Assembly: GCA_030066975.1 (NCBI GenBank)
Contig: JASJAO010000010.1
Coordinates: 1 to 64,000 of the forward strand
Length of the DNA: 64,000 nt
Direction: 5' to 3'
DNA from: Henriciella sp.
Lineage (GTDB): Bacteria; Pseudomonadota; Alphaproteobacteria; Caulobacterales; Hyphomonadaceae
Of the stretch, positions 16,227-26,200 are shown one piece after another. The notes beneath the pieces were generated by a model. The model was not told the origin of the DNA, searched no databases, and worked only from the letters and a program-made list of their open reading frames with translations. Numbering within the stretch: the stretch's first letter is position 1; each line of letters begins with the position of its first letter. The position numbers and the translations under genes are program-made.

Positions 16227-17432
16227 CTAAACCCGCTCGATGATGGTTGCTGTGCCCATGCCAGCGCCGACGCAGAGCGTGACGAGGGCGGTTTCCTTGT
16301 CGGCGCGCTCCAGCTCGTCGACCATGGTTCCAAGCAGCATGCCGCCAGTCGCGCCGAGCGGGTGGCCCATCGCGATGGCACCGCCATTGACGTTCATCTT
16401 GTCGTGCGGAATGCCGAGCAGGTGCATCATCAGCATTGGCACAGAGGCAAACGCTTCGTTCAGCTCGTAGAGGTCGATGTCACCTACATCCATACCGGCT
16501 TTTTTAAGGGCTTTCAGTGTCACGTCGGTCGGGCCGGTCAGCATGATGCCGGGCTCTGAGCCGATTGAGGCCATCTGCTTGACTCGGGCGCGCGGCTTGA
16601 GACCAAGCCGCTCACCCATTTCCTTCGAGCCGAACAGGACAGCGGACGCGCCGTCCACGATACCGGATGAGTTGCCCGCATGGTGGACATGGTCGATCGC
16701 TTCGAGTTCCGGATAGCGCTGTTTGATCACCTCGTCGAAGCCCATGGCGCCCATACCTGCGAAAGACGGGTTCAGGGCCGCGAGGCTCTGCATGTCGGCG
16801 TCCGGGCGCATATGCTCGTCATGGTCAAGCTGAATGCCGCCCATCTGGTCTTTGACCGCAACGATGGATTTGGAAAAGCGGCCTTCTTCCCAGGCTTTGG
16901 CCGCGCGCTGCTGGCTTTCAACCGCATAGGCATCAACGTCATCGCGCGAGAAGCCCCACTTTGTGGCGATCGTGTCTGCGCCAACGCCTTGCGGAGAGAA
17001 ATAGGATTTGAGCGCAATCTGAGGGTCTGATGACCAGGCCCCGCCGGCGGCACCCATCGGCACGCGGCTCATGCTCTCAATGCCGCCGCCAATCGCCATA
17101 TCGGCTTCGCCGGTCATGACTTTGGCCGCCGCCATATTACAGGCTTCGAGGCCGGAGGCACAGAAACGGTCAACCTGTACGCCAGCGGTGGTCTGCGCAT
17201 AGTCTGCGTTCAGGACCGCGATGCGGGCAATATCGCCGCCTTGCTCGCCCACCGGGGAGACGCAACCAAGGACAACATCATCGACATATTTGGTGTCGAG
17301 TTCGTTGCGGTCGCGGATCGCTTCGAGTGTCTGCGTGGAGAGTTCCAGCGCGGTGATCTCGTGCAGGCTGCCCGATTTTTTACCTTTGCCGCGCGGTGTG
17401 CGCACGGCGTCATAAATGTAAGCTTCAGTCAT
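16227..17432 (-). CDS. fadA: Acetyl-CoA C-acyltransferase (thiolase)
   Basis: A 401-residue degradative thiolase that splits 3-ketoacyl-CoA with CoA into acetyl-CoA and a shortened acyl-CoA. The nucleophilic Cys is in [11 protein letters not shown], the His in [17 protein letters not shown], and the second Cys in [13 protein letters not shown] near the C terminus. NEAFA is present. AAGGAG lies upstream of the ATG at 17432. It is the third gene of the operon ACAD-thioesterase-thiolase-fadJ. The 527-bp gap before fadJ is filled by the DUF559 cassette, whereas the other gaps in this operon are 3-26 bp. The symbol is by function; FadI is an alternative name. Confidence 0.95.
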   Translation of the reverse strand: MTEAYIYDAVRTPRGKGKKSGSLHEITALELSTQTLEAIRDRNELDTKYVDDVVLGCVSPVGEQGGDIARIAVLNADYAQTTAGVQVDRFCASGLEACNMAAAKVMTGEADMAIGGGIESMSRVPMGAAGGAWSSDPQIALKSYFSPQGVGADTIATKWGFSRDDVDAYAVESQQRAAKAWEEGRFSKSIVAVKDQMGGIQLDHDEHMRPDADMQSLAALNPSFAGMGAMGFDEVIKQRYPELEAIDHVHHAGNSSGIVDGASAVLFGSKEMGERLGLKPRARVKQMASIGSEPGIMLTGPTDVTLKALKKAGMDVGDIDLYELNEAFASVPMLMMHLLGIPHDKMNVNGGAIAMGHPLGATGGMLLGTMVDELERADKETALVTLCVGAGMGTATIIERV

Positions 17433-17458
17433 GGGAGGGGCTCCTTTGGTGTTCGAAC

Positions 17459-17887
17459 TTAAGTGGCGGGGGCCTTCATCGGATTGATGGCCAGCGAAGC
17501 GGTGGCGCGGGCAGCTTCCTTGCCGCGAGAATCATATAGGTCGGCCTCAGCGAAGATCACCTGGCGGCCGATATTGCGCAGGCGGGCGGTGACGTCGATC
17601 GCGCCAACTCTGACGGGTCGCAGAAACGTGGTGTGGAGATCAATGGTCGACGGGAAGCGCTCGGTTCCCATTTTGACCGTGGCGAGCATGCCGATCGTGT
17701 CATCCAGCATCGCGGAGAGATAGCCGCCCTGAACGTAACCCGCCGGATTGGTAAAGGCTGACTTACCATCAAACCGCACGCGGGTTTCGAGCTTGCTCAT
17801 GTCGAGCGAGATGAGCTCAAAGCCCAAGGATTTTGAGCTTTCCGCAGGTTGCGGGAATGTGGAGGTGAGGAGATGGGAGTCAGGCAC
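17459..17887 (-). CDS. PaaI-like hotdog-fold acyl-CoA thioesterase
   Basis: A 142-residue single hotdog domain of the PaaI/YbaW group. It has the [23 protein letters not shown] segment that carries the catalytic acidic residue and the active-site loop, then [20 protein letters not shown]. It probably hydrolyses acyl-CoA intermediates that stall beta-oxidation, releasing CoA. A GTG start at 17887 lies 3 bp after the acyl-CoA dehydrogenase stop, and thiolase begins 26 bp downstream, so it belongs to this operon. The exact substrate cannot be read from sequence. Confidence 0.9.
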   Translation of the reverse strand: MPDSHLLTSTFPQPAESSKSLGFELISLDMSKLETRVRFDGKSAFTNPAGYVQGGYLSAMLDDTIGMLATVKMGTERFPSTIDLHTTFLRPVRVGAIDVTARLRNIGRQVIFAEADLYDSRGKEAARATASLAINPMKAPAT

Positions 17888-17890
17888 GAT

Positions 17891-19054
17891 CTAGAGCGTC
17901 CTCGCGATCAGCATTTTCATCACTTCATTCGCGCCGCCATAGATGCGCTGGACGCGGGCGTCCTGGTACATCTGGCCGATCGGATATTCATCCATATAGC
18001 CCCAGCCGCCATGCAGCTGCAGGCATTCATCGATGATCTTGCACTGCAGGTCGGAGACCCAGTATTTCGACATGGACGCGGTCGCCGCATCCAGCTCGCC
18101 TTTGAGGAGCAGCTCGGTACAGTGCTCAACGAACACTTTGGCGACCGTTGCTTCGGTCTTGCATTCAGCCAGTTTGAACTGGGTGTTCTGGAAGTCCATG
18201 ATCGTGCCACCAAACGCCTTGCGCTGTTTCACATAGGCGATGGTTTCCTTCAGCGCGCGCTCAATCATGCCCATGCCCTGAATGCCGATAATGTGGCGCT
18301 CCTGCGGGAGTTGTTGCATCAGCTGGATAAAGCCCTGGCCCTCTTCCGGGCCGAGCAGGGCGCTCGCGGGGACTTTCACGTCATTGAAGAAGAGCTCTGA
18401 GGTGTCGGCGGCGGGCTGACCGATTTTCTTCAAGTTGCGGCCGCGTTCAAAGCCTTCAACCTCGTCGGTTTCGACCATCATGATCGAGATACCCTTGGCG
18501 CCTTTGGTCGGATCGGTCTTGGCGCAGACCAGGACCAGATTGGCAGTCTGGCCATTGGTGATGAAGGTCTTGGACCCGTTGATGACGTATCCGTTGCCGT
18601 CTTTGATCGCTGTGGTCTTGATGTTTTGCAGGTCAGAGCCGGTGCCGGGCTCTGTCATCGCGATGGCACAGACGAGCTCTCCGGTGGCAAGCTTGGGCAG
18701 CAGGCGCTCTTTTTGCTCCTCAGAGCCATAGTGAATGATGTAAGGCGCGACGATGGCATTGTGCAGACCGATGCCGAAACCGGCAATGCCCTGCAGTTCC
18801 AGCTGTTCGATGATCACCGCATCGTGGCGGAAATCGCCACCTGCACCGCCATATTGCTCCGGCGCTGAGGGCAGCAGCAGGCCCATTTCACCCGCCTGAT
18901 ACCAGACATCGCGCGGCACCGCGCCCGCCTCACGCCAGTCCTCGACATGCGGCTTCAGCTCTTTGTCAAAAAAACTCGCCACAGCATCACTGAAGATCTG
19001 AATTTCCTCGTCCTGTCGCCAGTTGGACTGCGGCACGCTGAGGACATCTGACAT
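17891..19054 (-). CDS. Acyl-CoA dehydrogenase
   Basis: A 387-residue FAD enzyme that introduces the first double bond in beta-oxidation. FAD and substrate motifs are present: CAIAMTEPGTGSDLQNIKT, VINGSKTFITNGQTA, LQLHGGWGYMDEYPIGQMYQDARVQRIYGGANEVMKML. An acyl-CoA dehydrogenase family signature is seen near the C terminus, with a Gly pair where some homologues carry the catalytic Glu, so the base is probably elsewhere on the chain (as in long-chain and isovaleryl types). First gene of the operon, with AGGAG 7 bp before the ATG and a LiuR-like operator at 19083-19098. Confidence 0.93.
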   Translation of the reverse strand: MSDVLSVPQSNWRQDEEIQIFSDAVASFFDKELKPHVEDWREAGAVPRDVWYQAGEMGLLLPSAPEQYGGAGGDFRHDAVIIEQLELQGIAGFGIGLHNAIVAPYIIHYGSEEQKERLLPKLATGELVCAIAMTEPGTGSDLQNIKTTAIKDGNGYVINGSKTFITNGQTANLVLVCAKTDPTKGAKGISIMMVETDEVEGFERGRNLKKIGQPAADTSELFFNDVKVPASALLGPEEGQGFIQLMQQLPQERHIIGIQGMGMIERALKETIAYVKQRKAFGGTIMDFQNTQFKLAECKTEATVAKVFVEHCTELLLKGELDAATASMSKYWVSDLQCKIIDECLQLHGGWGYMDEYPIGQMYQDARVQRIYGGANEVMKMLIARTL

Positions 19055-19082
19055 TTACGGCTCCTGAGACAAAATTATGACG

Positions 19083-19098
19083 TTTACGTTCACGTCAA
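19083..19098. promoter_or_regulatory. LiuR/MerR-type operator upstream of the beta-oxidation operon
   Basis: TTTACGTTCACGTCAA matches the site at 23058-23073 (TTTACGCGAACGTCAA) in 14 of 16 bases, and both fit the ACG...CGT pattern of MerR-family fatty-acid and branched-chain regulators. It lies 29 bp upstream of the acyl-CoA dehydrogenase start codon. Confidence 0.65.
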
Positions 19099-19320
19099 TT
19101 TAGGCGTTTAGAGGCGTTTTGACCAGTGGTGACGTAACGAGAAGACCCTGATCAAAACACATGTACGGGTTGTGATTTCTCGCCCATTCCTTGGGCTCAG
19201 CCGACTTCGACGCCAGTGTCACGGCCATTTGGGCTTTCCTTTTCCATAAGACGAGCAGCATACGGCATTTTTGATGTTATGGGCCCTTCATATAGGGGCG
19301 CACGCTTGGGGAGGTCACTT

Positions 19321-20145
19321 TTGGAGACGACAAGACTGATACGCGACCGCCTGGCATTGACAGTCGACGATACGGCGCTTGACCTTGCCGTGATGCGCCG
19401 CGAGGGGCGTAAGGCCCCGATCCTTTTTCTGCATGGCTTTGGATCGACCAAGGAAGACTATGGCGATCTTGCCTTCCACCCGCGCTTCGCCGGGCGGCCC
19501 TTGATCGGCTATGATGCCCCCGGTTTCGGGCAGAGCCATTGTGATGATCTCTCTGTCCTCAGCATCCCTTTTTTGGTGGAGACCGCCAAAGCCATGGTTG
19601 CGCACTATCAGCTCGACCAGTTTCATCTGGTCGGCCATTCAATGGGCGGGCTGACAGCGCTCAAGCTGGCGGAGGCGCTCGGGCACCACGTGATCAGCTT
19701 TACCAATATCGAGGGCAATGTCGCGCCTGAGGACTGTTTTCTGAGCCGCCAGATTGTGGATCATCCGAAGTCGACGCCGGAAGCTTTTCTAACTGCCTTT
19801 GCTGAGCGCGCGTATAATTCACATGGCGTGTCGCACCCGCTCTATGCCTCCACGCTCGCTTACAAAGTCCGCGCAGGGGCGGTCGCACCGATCTTTAAGT
19901 CCATGGTCGAGATTTCCGACAGTGATCCGCTGTTTGAGACATTCTGCACGCTGCCTTGCGCGAAAATGTTTGTTTATGGCGACGAGAACCGGCACCTGTC
20001 CTATCTCGGCGCTTTGCAAGACCGGGGCGTTCAGGTCGCCGAGATCGAGCATTCAGGCCATTTCCCGATGTATGCCAACCCGCCGGCCCTGTGGGCGCGC
20101 ATGGCGGTTTTTGTGGAGCTGTCGGAGCGGGACGGCTGGGCTTAG
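19321..20145 (+). CDS. Alpha/beta-hydrolase
   Basis: A 274-residue alpha/beta-hydrolase fold protein. The oxyanion motif is LFLHGFGST, the nucleophile elbow is LVGHSMGG (Ser), an acidic residue lies near VYGDENRH, and the catalytic His is in EHSGHFPMY. The substrate is unknown; esterase, lipase or thioesterase roles are all possible. The TTG at 19321 is preferred because GGGGAGG lies 6 bp upstream. In-frame alternatives at 19216 and 19279 have no good ribosome-binding site but would add residues. It diverges from the beta-oxidation operon, so it may be co-regulated with it. Confidence 0.85.
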   Translation: METTRLIRDRLALTVDDTALDLAVMRREGRKAPILFLHGFGSTKEDYGDLAFHPRFAGRPLIGYDAPGFGQSHCDDLSVLSIPFLVETAKAMVAHYQLDQFHLVGHSMGGLTALKLAEALGHHVISFTNIEGNVAPEDCFLSRQIVDHPKSTPEAFLTAFAERAYNSHGVSHPLYASTLAYKVRAGAVAPIFKSMVEISDSDPLFETFCTLPCAKMFVYGDENRHLSYLGALQDRGVQVAEIEHSGHFPMYANPPALWARMAVFVELSERDGWA

Positions 20146-20186
20146 CCAACACACCGCAAGAGCATCACCTTGTCTGACCTGGTGAT

Positions 20187-20699
20187 CTAGTCGGGGTGAT
20201 GACGATAAAAGAGCGTCTCGGGTTCACCCTCGAGCCTGACGCTGTCATCGCGAACTGCGCCCAAACGCTTGGCGAGGTTTATTGACCGCTCGTTGTCTTG
20301 ATGGATCCCGCTGATCAGGCGCGTCCATTTCAGCGTTTCAAAGGCAAACTGTCTGACCCGTTTCACAGCTTCGGAGGCGTATCCCTTGCCCTCGAAACCA
20401 TCCCACAGAATCCAACCGAGTTCGGGCTCTGGCAGTTCAATCGCCGTATTGAGGGACACCACCCCGACCGGCTGTTTGTCGGCCTGGCGTTCGATCGCCC
20501 AAGCGCCATGGCCGGCAATCACCCAGCGGCCAGCGCCTGCGGTAAACAGGTCCCACGCCGCTGTTCTTGAGACTGGGCCATCGGTGTAAATAGATCGCGG
20601 CGACCCGAAATAGGCCGCGAATGCTTCGAAGTCGTCACGCTGATAGGGTCGCAGCGCCAATCGCTCTGTCTTGAGCACTGGCGCTGCGGTAAAATGCAT
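20187..20699 (-). CDS. GNAT-family N-acetyltransferase (RimJ-like)
   Basis: A 170-residue acetyltransferase. The N terminus LKTERLALRPYQRDDFEAFAAYF is typical of the RimJ/RimL group. The acetyl-CoA loop is around WDGFEGKGYASEAVKRV (the Q/RxxGxG/A pattern), and LISGIHQDNERSINLAKRLGA is the C-terminal signature. The acceptor, a protein N terminus or a small molecule, is not known. It starts 2 bp after the acyl-CoA dehydrogenase stop on the same strand, so it is translated from the MerR-regulated transcript, although a metabolic link is not obvious. Confidence 0.9.
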   Translation of the reverse strand: MHFTAAPVLKTERLALRPYQRDDFEAFAAYFGSPRSIYTDGPVSRTAAWDLFTAGAGRWVIAGHGAWAIERQADKQPVGVVSLNTAIELPEPELGWILWDGFEGKGYASEAVKRVRQFAFETLKWTRLISGIHQDNERSINLAKRLGAVRDDSVRLEGEPETLFYRHHPD

Positions 20700-20701
20700 G
20701 T

Positions 20702-22483
20702 CTAGAACCGGTCGGCTGGCAGGGCCATCATCAGTTCTGCGCCAGTCTTGAGCTTGGCGAGGTGCGCGGCTGCTTCGGGCAGGACGCGAGAGACATAGTA
20801 TTTGCCGGTCAGGATCTTGTCGTCATAGAACGGGTCATCGCCGCGTTTCTCCAGCGAGACTTTCGCCATCAGCGCCCACATGTATGTGAGTGCGGTGAGA
20901 CCGAACAGCTGCAGATAGTCGTTTGAGGCGGCGCCTGCATTGTTGAAATCGGTCATGCCGTTCTGCATCAGCCAATTGGTGCCGTCCTGCAGCTGCGCCT
21001 TGGCCGATTTCAGACCCTCGACAAAGGGCTCAAGCTCGGCGTTTCCTTCATGCGTGCCGATGAAATCATCCATTTCAGCAAAGAAGCTGAAGACAGCGCG
21101 CCCGCCATTGGCGGCCAGTTTGCGGCCGACGAGATCGAGCGCCTGAATGCCGTTGGTGCCTTCATAGATCAGCGTGATGCGGCAATCACGCACGAACTGT
21201 TCGAGGCCCCATTCCTTAGTGAAGCCCGACCCACCGTGGATCTGCAGGGCTTCATTCGCCATCTTGTAGCCGCGATCAGTGAGGAAGGCTTTGATCACCG
21301 GGGTCATCAGCGCCATATACTCATCTGACTTCTGGCGCACCTCTTCGTCCGGCGATTTGTGATGCAGGTCACCGAACAGGGCGGTCCAGTAGGCAAAGGC
21401 CCGCGCGCCTTCGATAAAGGCTTTCTGATCCATCAGCATGCGCCGCACATCGGGGTGCACAATGATCGGATCGGCTGGTTTTTCCGGCGCTTGCGGGCCA
21501 GCGAGCGAGCGCGACTGAAGGCGATCATTGGCGAAGTCGACGGAGTTCTGATATGCGATCTCAGCCTGGCTGAGACCTTGAACGCCGACGCCGAGACGCG
21601 CTTCGTTCATCATTACGAACATGGTGCGCATGCCCTTGTTTTCTTCGCCAACCAGCCAGCCGGTGGCGCCATCATAATTCATGACGCAGGTCGCGTTGCC
21701 GTGAATGCCCATCTTTTCTTCAAGGCCGCCGCAGGAGAGCTCATTGCGGTCGCCGAGTGAGCCATCTTCGCCGACAATGAATTTCGGCACAACGAAGAGT
21801 GAGATCCCCTTGATGCCCTCCGGCGCGCCTTCAATCCGGGCCAGCACAAGGTGAATGATATTCTCGGTCAGGTCCTGCTCGCCGCCGGAAATCCAGATTT
21901 TCTGGCCAGTGATTTTGTAGGACCCGTCGTCTTGCGGCACAGCCTTGGTCTTGATCAGGCCGAGATCAGTCCCGCATTGTGGTTCGGTGAGGTTCATGGT
22001 GCCAGCCCACTCACCAGACGCCATTTTAGGACCGTACATCGCCCGCTGCTCATCCGAGCCGCCCGCCATCAGGGCTTCATACGCGCCTGAGGTCAGGCCC
22101 GGATACATGCCGAATGCCATATTGGCGGACGAGTTAATCTCACTGATGGCCATGGAGAGGGCGTAAGGCAGGCCCTGGCCGCCCATTTCCGGGGCTTTGT
22201 TGACCAGAGGCCAGCCATTCTCGACAAAACTATTATAGGCTTCCTTGAAGCCATCCGGCGTCTTGACGCTACCATCGCTGTTGCGAACGCAGCCCTGCTC
22301 ATCGCCAATAGAGTTCAGCGGAAACAGTACGTCTTTTGCGAACTTTCCGGATTCCTCGAGCACCGCATCGATCAGATCGGGCGTCGCTTCTTCAAAGCCT
22401 GGCAGGTTTGAATAGTTTTGCAGCGACAAGAAGTCATGAAAGATGAATTGCATGTCTCTGACAGGTGCGTCGTAACGGGGCAT
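20702..22483 (-). CDS. Acyl-CoA dehydrogenase, long (C-terminal extension) type
   Basis: A 593-residue FAD-dependent dehydrogenase of the large class that starts with a DMQFIFHDFL dimerisation segment. FAD-site motifs are GTMNLTEPQCGTDLGLIKTKA and ITGQKIWISGGEQDL. The catalytic Glu is in LIYEGTNGIQALDLVGRKL. The C-terminal 120 residues form the helical extension of this subfamily. It works on acyl-CoA at the first step of beta-oxidation; chain length cannot be read from sequence. It lies 75 bp downstream of the MerR regulator gene on the same strand. Confidence 0.93.
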   Translation of the reverse strand: MPRYDAPVRDMQFIFHDFLSLQNYSNLPGFEEATPDLIDAVLEESGKFAKDVLFPLNSIGDEQGCVRNSDGSVKTPDGFKEAYNSFVENGWPLVNKAPEMGGQGLPYALSMAISEINSSANMAFGMYPGLTSGAYEALMAGGSDEQRAMYGPKMASGEWAGTMNLTEPQCGTDLGLIKTKAVPQDDGSYKITGQKIWISGGEQDLTENIIHLVLARIEGAPEGIKGISLFVVPKFIVGEDGSLGDRNELSCGGLEEKMGIHGNATCVMNYDGATGWLVGEENKGMRTMFVMMNEARLGVGVQGLSQAEIAYQNSVDFANDRLQSRSLAGPQAPEKPADPIIVHPDVRRMLMDQKAFIEGARAFAYWTALFGDLHHKSPDEEVRQKSDEYMALMTPVIKAFLTDRGYKMANEALQIHGGSGFTKEWGLEQFVRDCRITLIYEGTNGIQALDLVGRKLAANGGRAVFSFFAEMDDFIGTHEGNAELEPFVEGLKSAKAQLQDGTNWLMQNGMTDFNNAGAASNDYLQLFGLTALTYMWALMAKVSLEKRGDDPFYDDKILTGKYYVSRVLPEAAAHLAKLKTGAELMMALPADRF

Positions 22484-22558
22484 CTGAATTATCCTGAACT
22501 GATTTGAATTTTTTGAGTTTTTTGCAAAGAAAAGCCAGCCAAGGCGGCTGGCGATCCT

Positions 22559-23038
22559 TTAAGCGTCGTCAAGTTGTCGGCGCGCCACCTCGTCATAGGC
22601 ACGTACATTGGCGGCGTCACCGTCGCCGGGCCCGACATTGGCGAGATTGTTTTCCAGCCACTCAATCCCGCGATGCAGTTCCTGGAGCGCCATTTCAATA
22701 TCTTCGCGCTGGCTTTCGAGTTCCTTGATCTGGTTTTGGAACTTGACCAGCGACATCCGCATCTGTGCGCGTTGTCCGTCTTCCAGACCGTAGAGATCAA
22801 GGATCTCACGGATATCTGCAAGCGGCAGTCCAAGCCGTTTGAGACGAACAATGATTTTGACGCGCGCTCTATCTCGGTGAGAGTAGACGCGAGTCATACC
22901 GTCCCGTGCGGGGTGCAGCATATCCTTGTCTTCGTAGAAGCGCAGGGCGCGAGGTGTGATCCCAAACTCCCGAGCGAGCTCAGAGATAGAGTAAGTTCTG
23001 GAATCGGCGATAGAAAATGATGAGGCTGTATCTGGCAT
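22559..23038 (-). CDS. MerR-family regulator, LiuR-like
   Basis: A 159-residue MerR regulator. The helix-turn-helix and wing are YSISELAREFGITPRALRFYEDKDML...RVYSHRDRARVKII. A long coiled-coil dimerisation helix follows (QMRMSLVKFQNQIKELESQREDIEMALQELHRGIEWLENNL). It lacks the cysteines of metal-sensing MerR proteins. This matches the LiuR type that controls fatty-acid and branched-chain amino acid catabolism, and its neighbours fit: an acyl-CoA dehydrogenase in its own transcript and a beta-oxidation operon 4 kb away with the same operator. The start at 23038 is chosen over an upstream ATG because the upstream one would run through the operator. Confidence 0.88.
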   Translation of the reverse strand: MPDTASSFSIADSRTYSISELAREFGITPRALRFYEDKDMLHPARDGMTRVYSHRDRARVKIIVRLKRLGLPLADIREILDLYGLEDGQRAQMRMSLVKFQNQIKELESQREDIEMALQELHRGIEWLENNLANVGPGDGDAANVRAYDEVARRQLDDA

Positions 23039-23057
23039 GAGCTGACTATGCCTTGTC

Positions 23058-23073
23058 TTTACGCGAACGTCAA
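23058..23073. promoter_or_regulatory. LiuR/MerR-type operator upstream of the MerR regulator
   Basis: TTTACGCGAACGTCAA, 14 of 16 bases identical to the site at 19083-19098, lies 20 bp upstream of the regulator start codon. It suggests autoregulation and shared control of the two fatty-acid transcripts. Confidence 0.65.
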
Positions 23074-23144
23074 CGTCACCCAAATCGGGTTTTCAACCTT
23101 GGGTGTGAATAAGTCTTACGAATTTTGCGGCTGGTGTTTACTTT

Positions 23145-23159
23145 TTAACTCAGAATTAA
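23145..23159. promoter_or_regulatory. CtrA-binding site upstream of podJ
   Basis: TTAACTCAGAATTAA is a perfect TTAA-N7-TTAA, the CtrA consensus of Caulobacter and relatives. It lies about 85 bp before the podJ ATG. Confidence 0.7.
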
Positions 23160-23204
23160 GTCCCGACGCGCCATTCCTTAACTTGAGTACGATTAATGGG
23201 CGAG

Positions 23205-23217
23205 TTGCGATTCGCAA
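23205..23217. promoter_or_regulatory. Palindrome with a CcrM (GANTC) site upstream of podJ
   Basis: TTGCGATTCGCAA is a perfect 13-bp palindrome that contains GATTC (23209-23213), a GANTC CcrM methylation site. It lies 26 bp before the podJ start. Confidence 0.5.
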
Positions 23218-23242
23218 TTCGCCAAAGGTGGAGTAACGGTGC

Positions 23243-26200
23243 ATGAGCAGTTACGGGTCCTGGAGCGTTAAAGGGATTGACGATCGCGCAAGAGCGGTCG
23301 CGAAAGAAAAAGCACGGCTTCAAGGTGTCACACTAGGCGACTATATCAACGATTTGCTGCTGCAGGGTCATAGCGAAGCTGGCCCACGCGAAGCGGTATC
23401 GGAACAGCCTTCGTCGGAACGGTCGTCGCCTGCCCCTGCGCCATCGGAGCGGTCGGCACCTCTGGACAGTCTGGCACGCCGGATAGAAGCGGTGGAAGCG
23501 CGCTCAACGCTCGCCATTACCGGAATTGATCAATCGGTGCTGGGCCTTCTGGCACGGCTTGAGAACACTGAAAACACGACGTCAGCGATTGCCTCAGAAG
23601 TCGAGAGCATGATCGACGAGTTGCGTGAAACCCATGAAGGGCTGCAGGCCAAGGTTAATGCGATTGAAGCGGATGATACCGGCGCGCAGAACCTCGAGGC
23701 GATGAAGGCGCTGGAAGCCGCATTGGGGAAACTGGCGGCGCACGTTTATGAAGAAAACAGCCTCGTCCAAGATGAAACCGCAGCCGTAAAAGGCCGTATG
23801 GAAGCCGGTTTTTCCGATCTCACCGATCGCGTTGAAGACGTTGAAGTCAAGATCGAGACTACGTTAGCTGACGCGGCAAGCCGGGTTGAGAAAGCGGTTG
23901 AGCAAGCCGAGTTGCGCGCCGAAGGTACCTCCAAGCATCTGGCGGAACGGTTTACCGCGATCGAGTCCGGGGTGGCCACCAAACTGTCAAAGGTTGACGA
24001 TTTTGATGCGCGACTGTCGGCCTTCGAAGGTGAAGTGTCCGGCGCTGTTTCCAGCATGCAGTCAGACGTCAATGCCCAGTTGAAAACCATCGGTGACAGT
24101 GATGCCCGCCTCGGCGCTGTGGAAGCCGCAATGTCGACGCAACTTGGTAAAGTCGAAGGTATCGGCACCCAGGTTGAAAGCATTCAGGGCGATGTTTCGA
24201 ATGCGATCACGTCAATGGAAGGCACCCTGTTGCGTATTCAGGAGCGGCTCAACCGCGCCGAAACCGCAACCGATGCAGCGCTGATGGGCCTGGAGCAGTC
24301 TTTTGTGACGCTCGACAAGCGGCTTGATGTGGTGGCTCAGCAGGCCGCACCGGAACATATGGACGCGCTGCGCAAGCAGATCGAAGAGCGGTTCGAAGGA
24401 CTGGCTGCCGATCTGCGGAATGGGATTGAACTGTCGCGCCAGCAGCTGGCCGATGAGATTGAGCAAGCCGCAGCGGGCGCCAATCCGGAACTGATGGGCC
24501 GACTCGAGGCGTCAGTCGACGACCTGCGCACCGAAATCATGGCTGGCGAAGAGCGCTCCAGCCGCGCCCTGGACGCCATGCATGATCAGGTCAATCGCAT
24601 TTCGACGGGACTGGATACGCGCCTGCGGACCATCGAAGAGCGTGAGGGCACGGTCTTTGATCAAGTGTCTGAGAACATGACAGCCCTTGCCGATCAACTG
24701 GAACAGCATGTTGGTGAAAGCGAGCAGCGCAGCGCCGCAGCGATTGAACAGGTCGGCGCGCAGGTCGCGACCGCGATTAACCGCGTGCAAGCCCGTCAGG
24801 ACGAGGCGACACAGACGCTTGAAGCCAAGGCCCAGCTTGCGCATGAGCAGCAGGATGCCAGACTGTCCAAGGCGCTAACGAGCATTTCTGACAGACTGAA
24901 TCATATGCAATCGCAGACGGTTCAGGTGATGTCGCCCGTGCAGCAGGCGATTGCATCGCTGGCGGCGCGCCTTGAAGCGGTCGAGGATTTCAGCACGCCG
25001 CCCTTTGCCAACAAACCGGACCGTGTAATGCCGGACATTCCGCTGCCGAGCGAAGACACGACACCGATTGAACCTGAAGCGTCAGCGGATGCAGAGCCGG
25101 AGCCGGTCGAGACCGTCGCGATCAAACAAGCCGATGATGAGGATCTCGACTTCCTGGAAGGTTTGCCCGACTTCGACGCAGACGAGCCAGAGCTCGCCGC
25201 CGAAGCAGACACGTTCGAGTTTGATGAGGACTGGCCTGAGGCGGAGTCCGAGCCAGAGAACGCTTATCTGACCGACGAAGACGCGCCATCTGAACTTTCC
25301 GAAGAGGATGAGGGCCTGCTTGCGTCGCCGGTGGAAGACGACCCGATCATGTCTCTGGGCGACTGGGACGATGGCCGCGATGAAACGCGCGAAAACGACA
25401 TATTTGCATCCGAAGAGGAAGACATCGGCGAAGACAACGCCGATGAGGATGTGATTGAGCTGGATATTGACGAGGTTGAAGCCGCCAGCGACGAAGACGA
25501 AGAAGAAGAGCTGCCGCAAGTGGACGAAGAGGCGACAGATTACTTGTCGCGGGCGCGCCGGGCTGCGATTCTCGCTGCATCTGAGGGGAATGCGGTTAAG
25601 AAGAGCAAACCGAAATCCAAGTCACGCGCAAAGTCATCGCGTCCGGAAGTTGAAAACCTCGTCTACAGCAAGGAAAATAGTAGTCCATTGTCGGGGAAAG
25701 TGCCTCTGATTGCCGCCGCATCAGTTCTGGTTTTGGCGACCGCCAGTGCCGGAGCGTACTTGTCTCTGCGTGGCAAACAGTCTGCCGATATCGATCCGGT
25801 AAGTGTGGCGACCGCAGCGAGCGCGGCGGATCTGGAAACACAAGCGCAGGCTGGAGCGTCGGGTACCGAACCGTCGCTCGCCGGGGTTGAGTATGCCGAT
25901 CTCAATCCGGCAGCTGAGCTGCAAAGTCTGGAAGCGGAATTGTTCGAAGAAGGCAGTATGACACCGACGGCTGGCGAAACTGCCTCCGTTGAAGTCGAAC
26001 CCGTAGTCGAACCAGCGCCGGTCGCTCTGCCGACCATTCCGAAACGTCTGACCCTGCAACAGGCAGCTGAGGACGGGAATCCGGTGGCGCAATTCCAGTG
26101 GGGTGAGGCCGCCCTCACGGCTGGTGATCTGAAAGAAGGCAGTTCCTTCGTTCGCCGCGCAGCTGAACAAGGCTTGCCTGCCGCGCAATATCGGCTCGCC

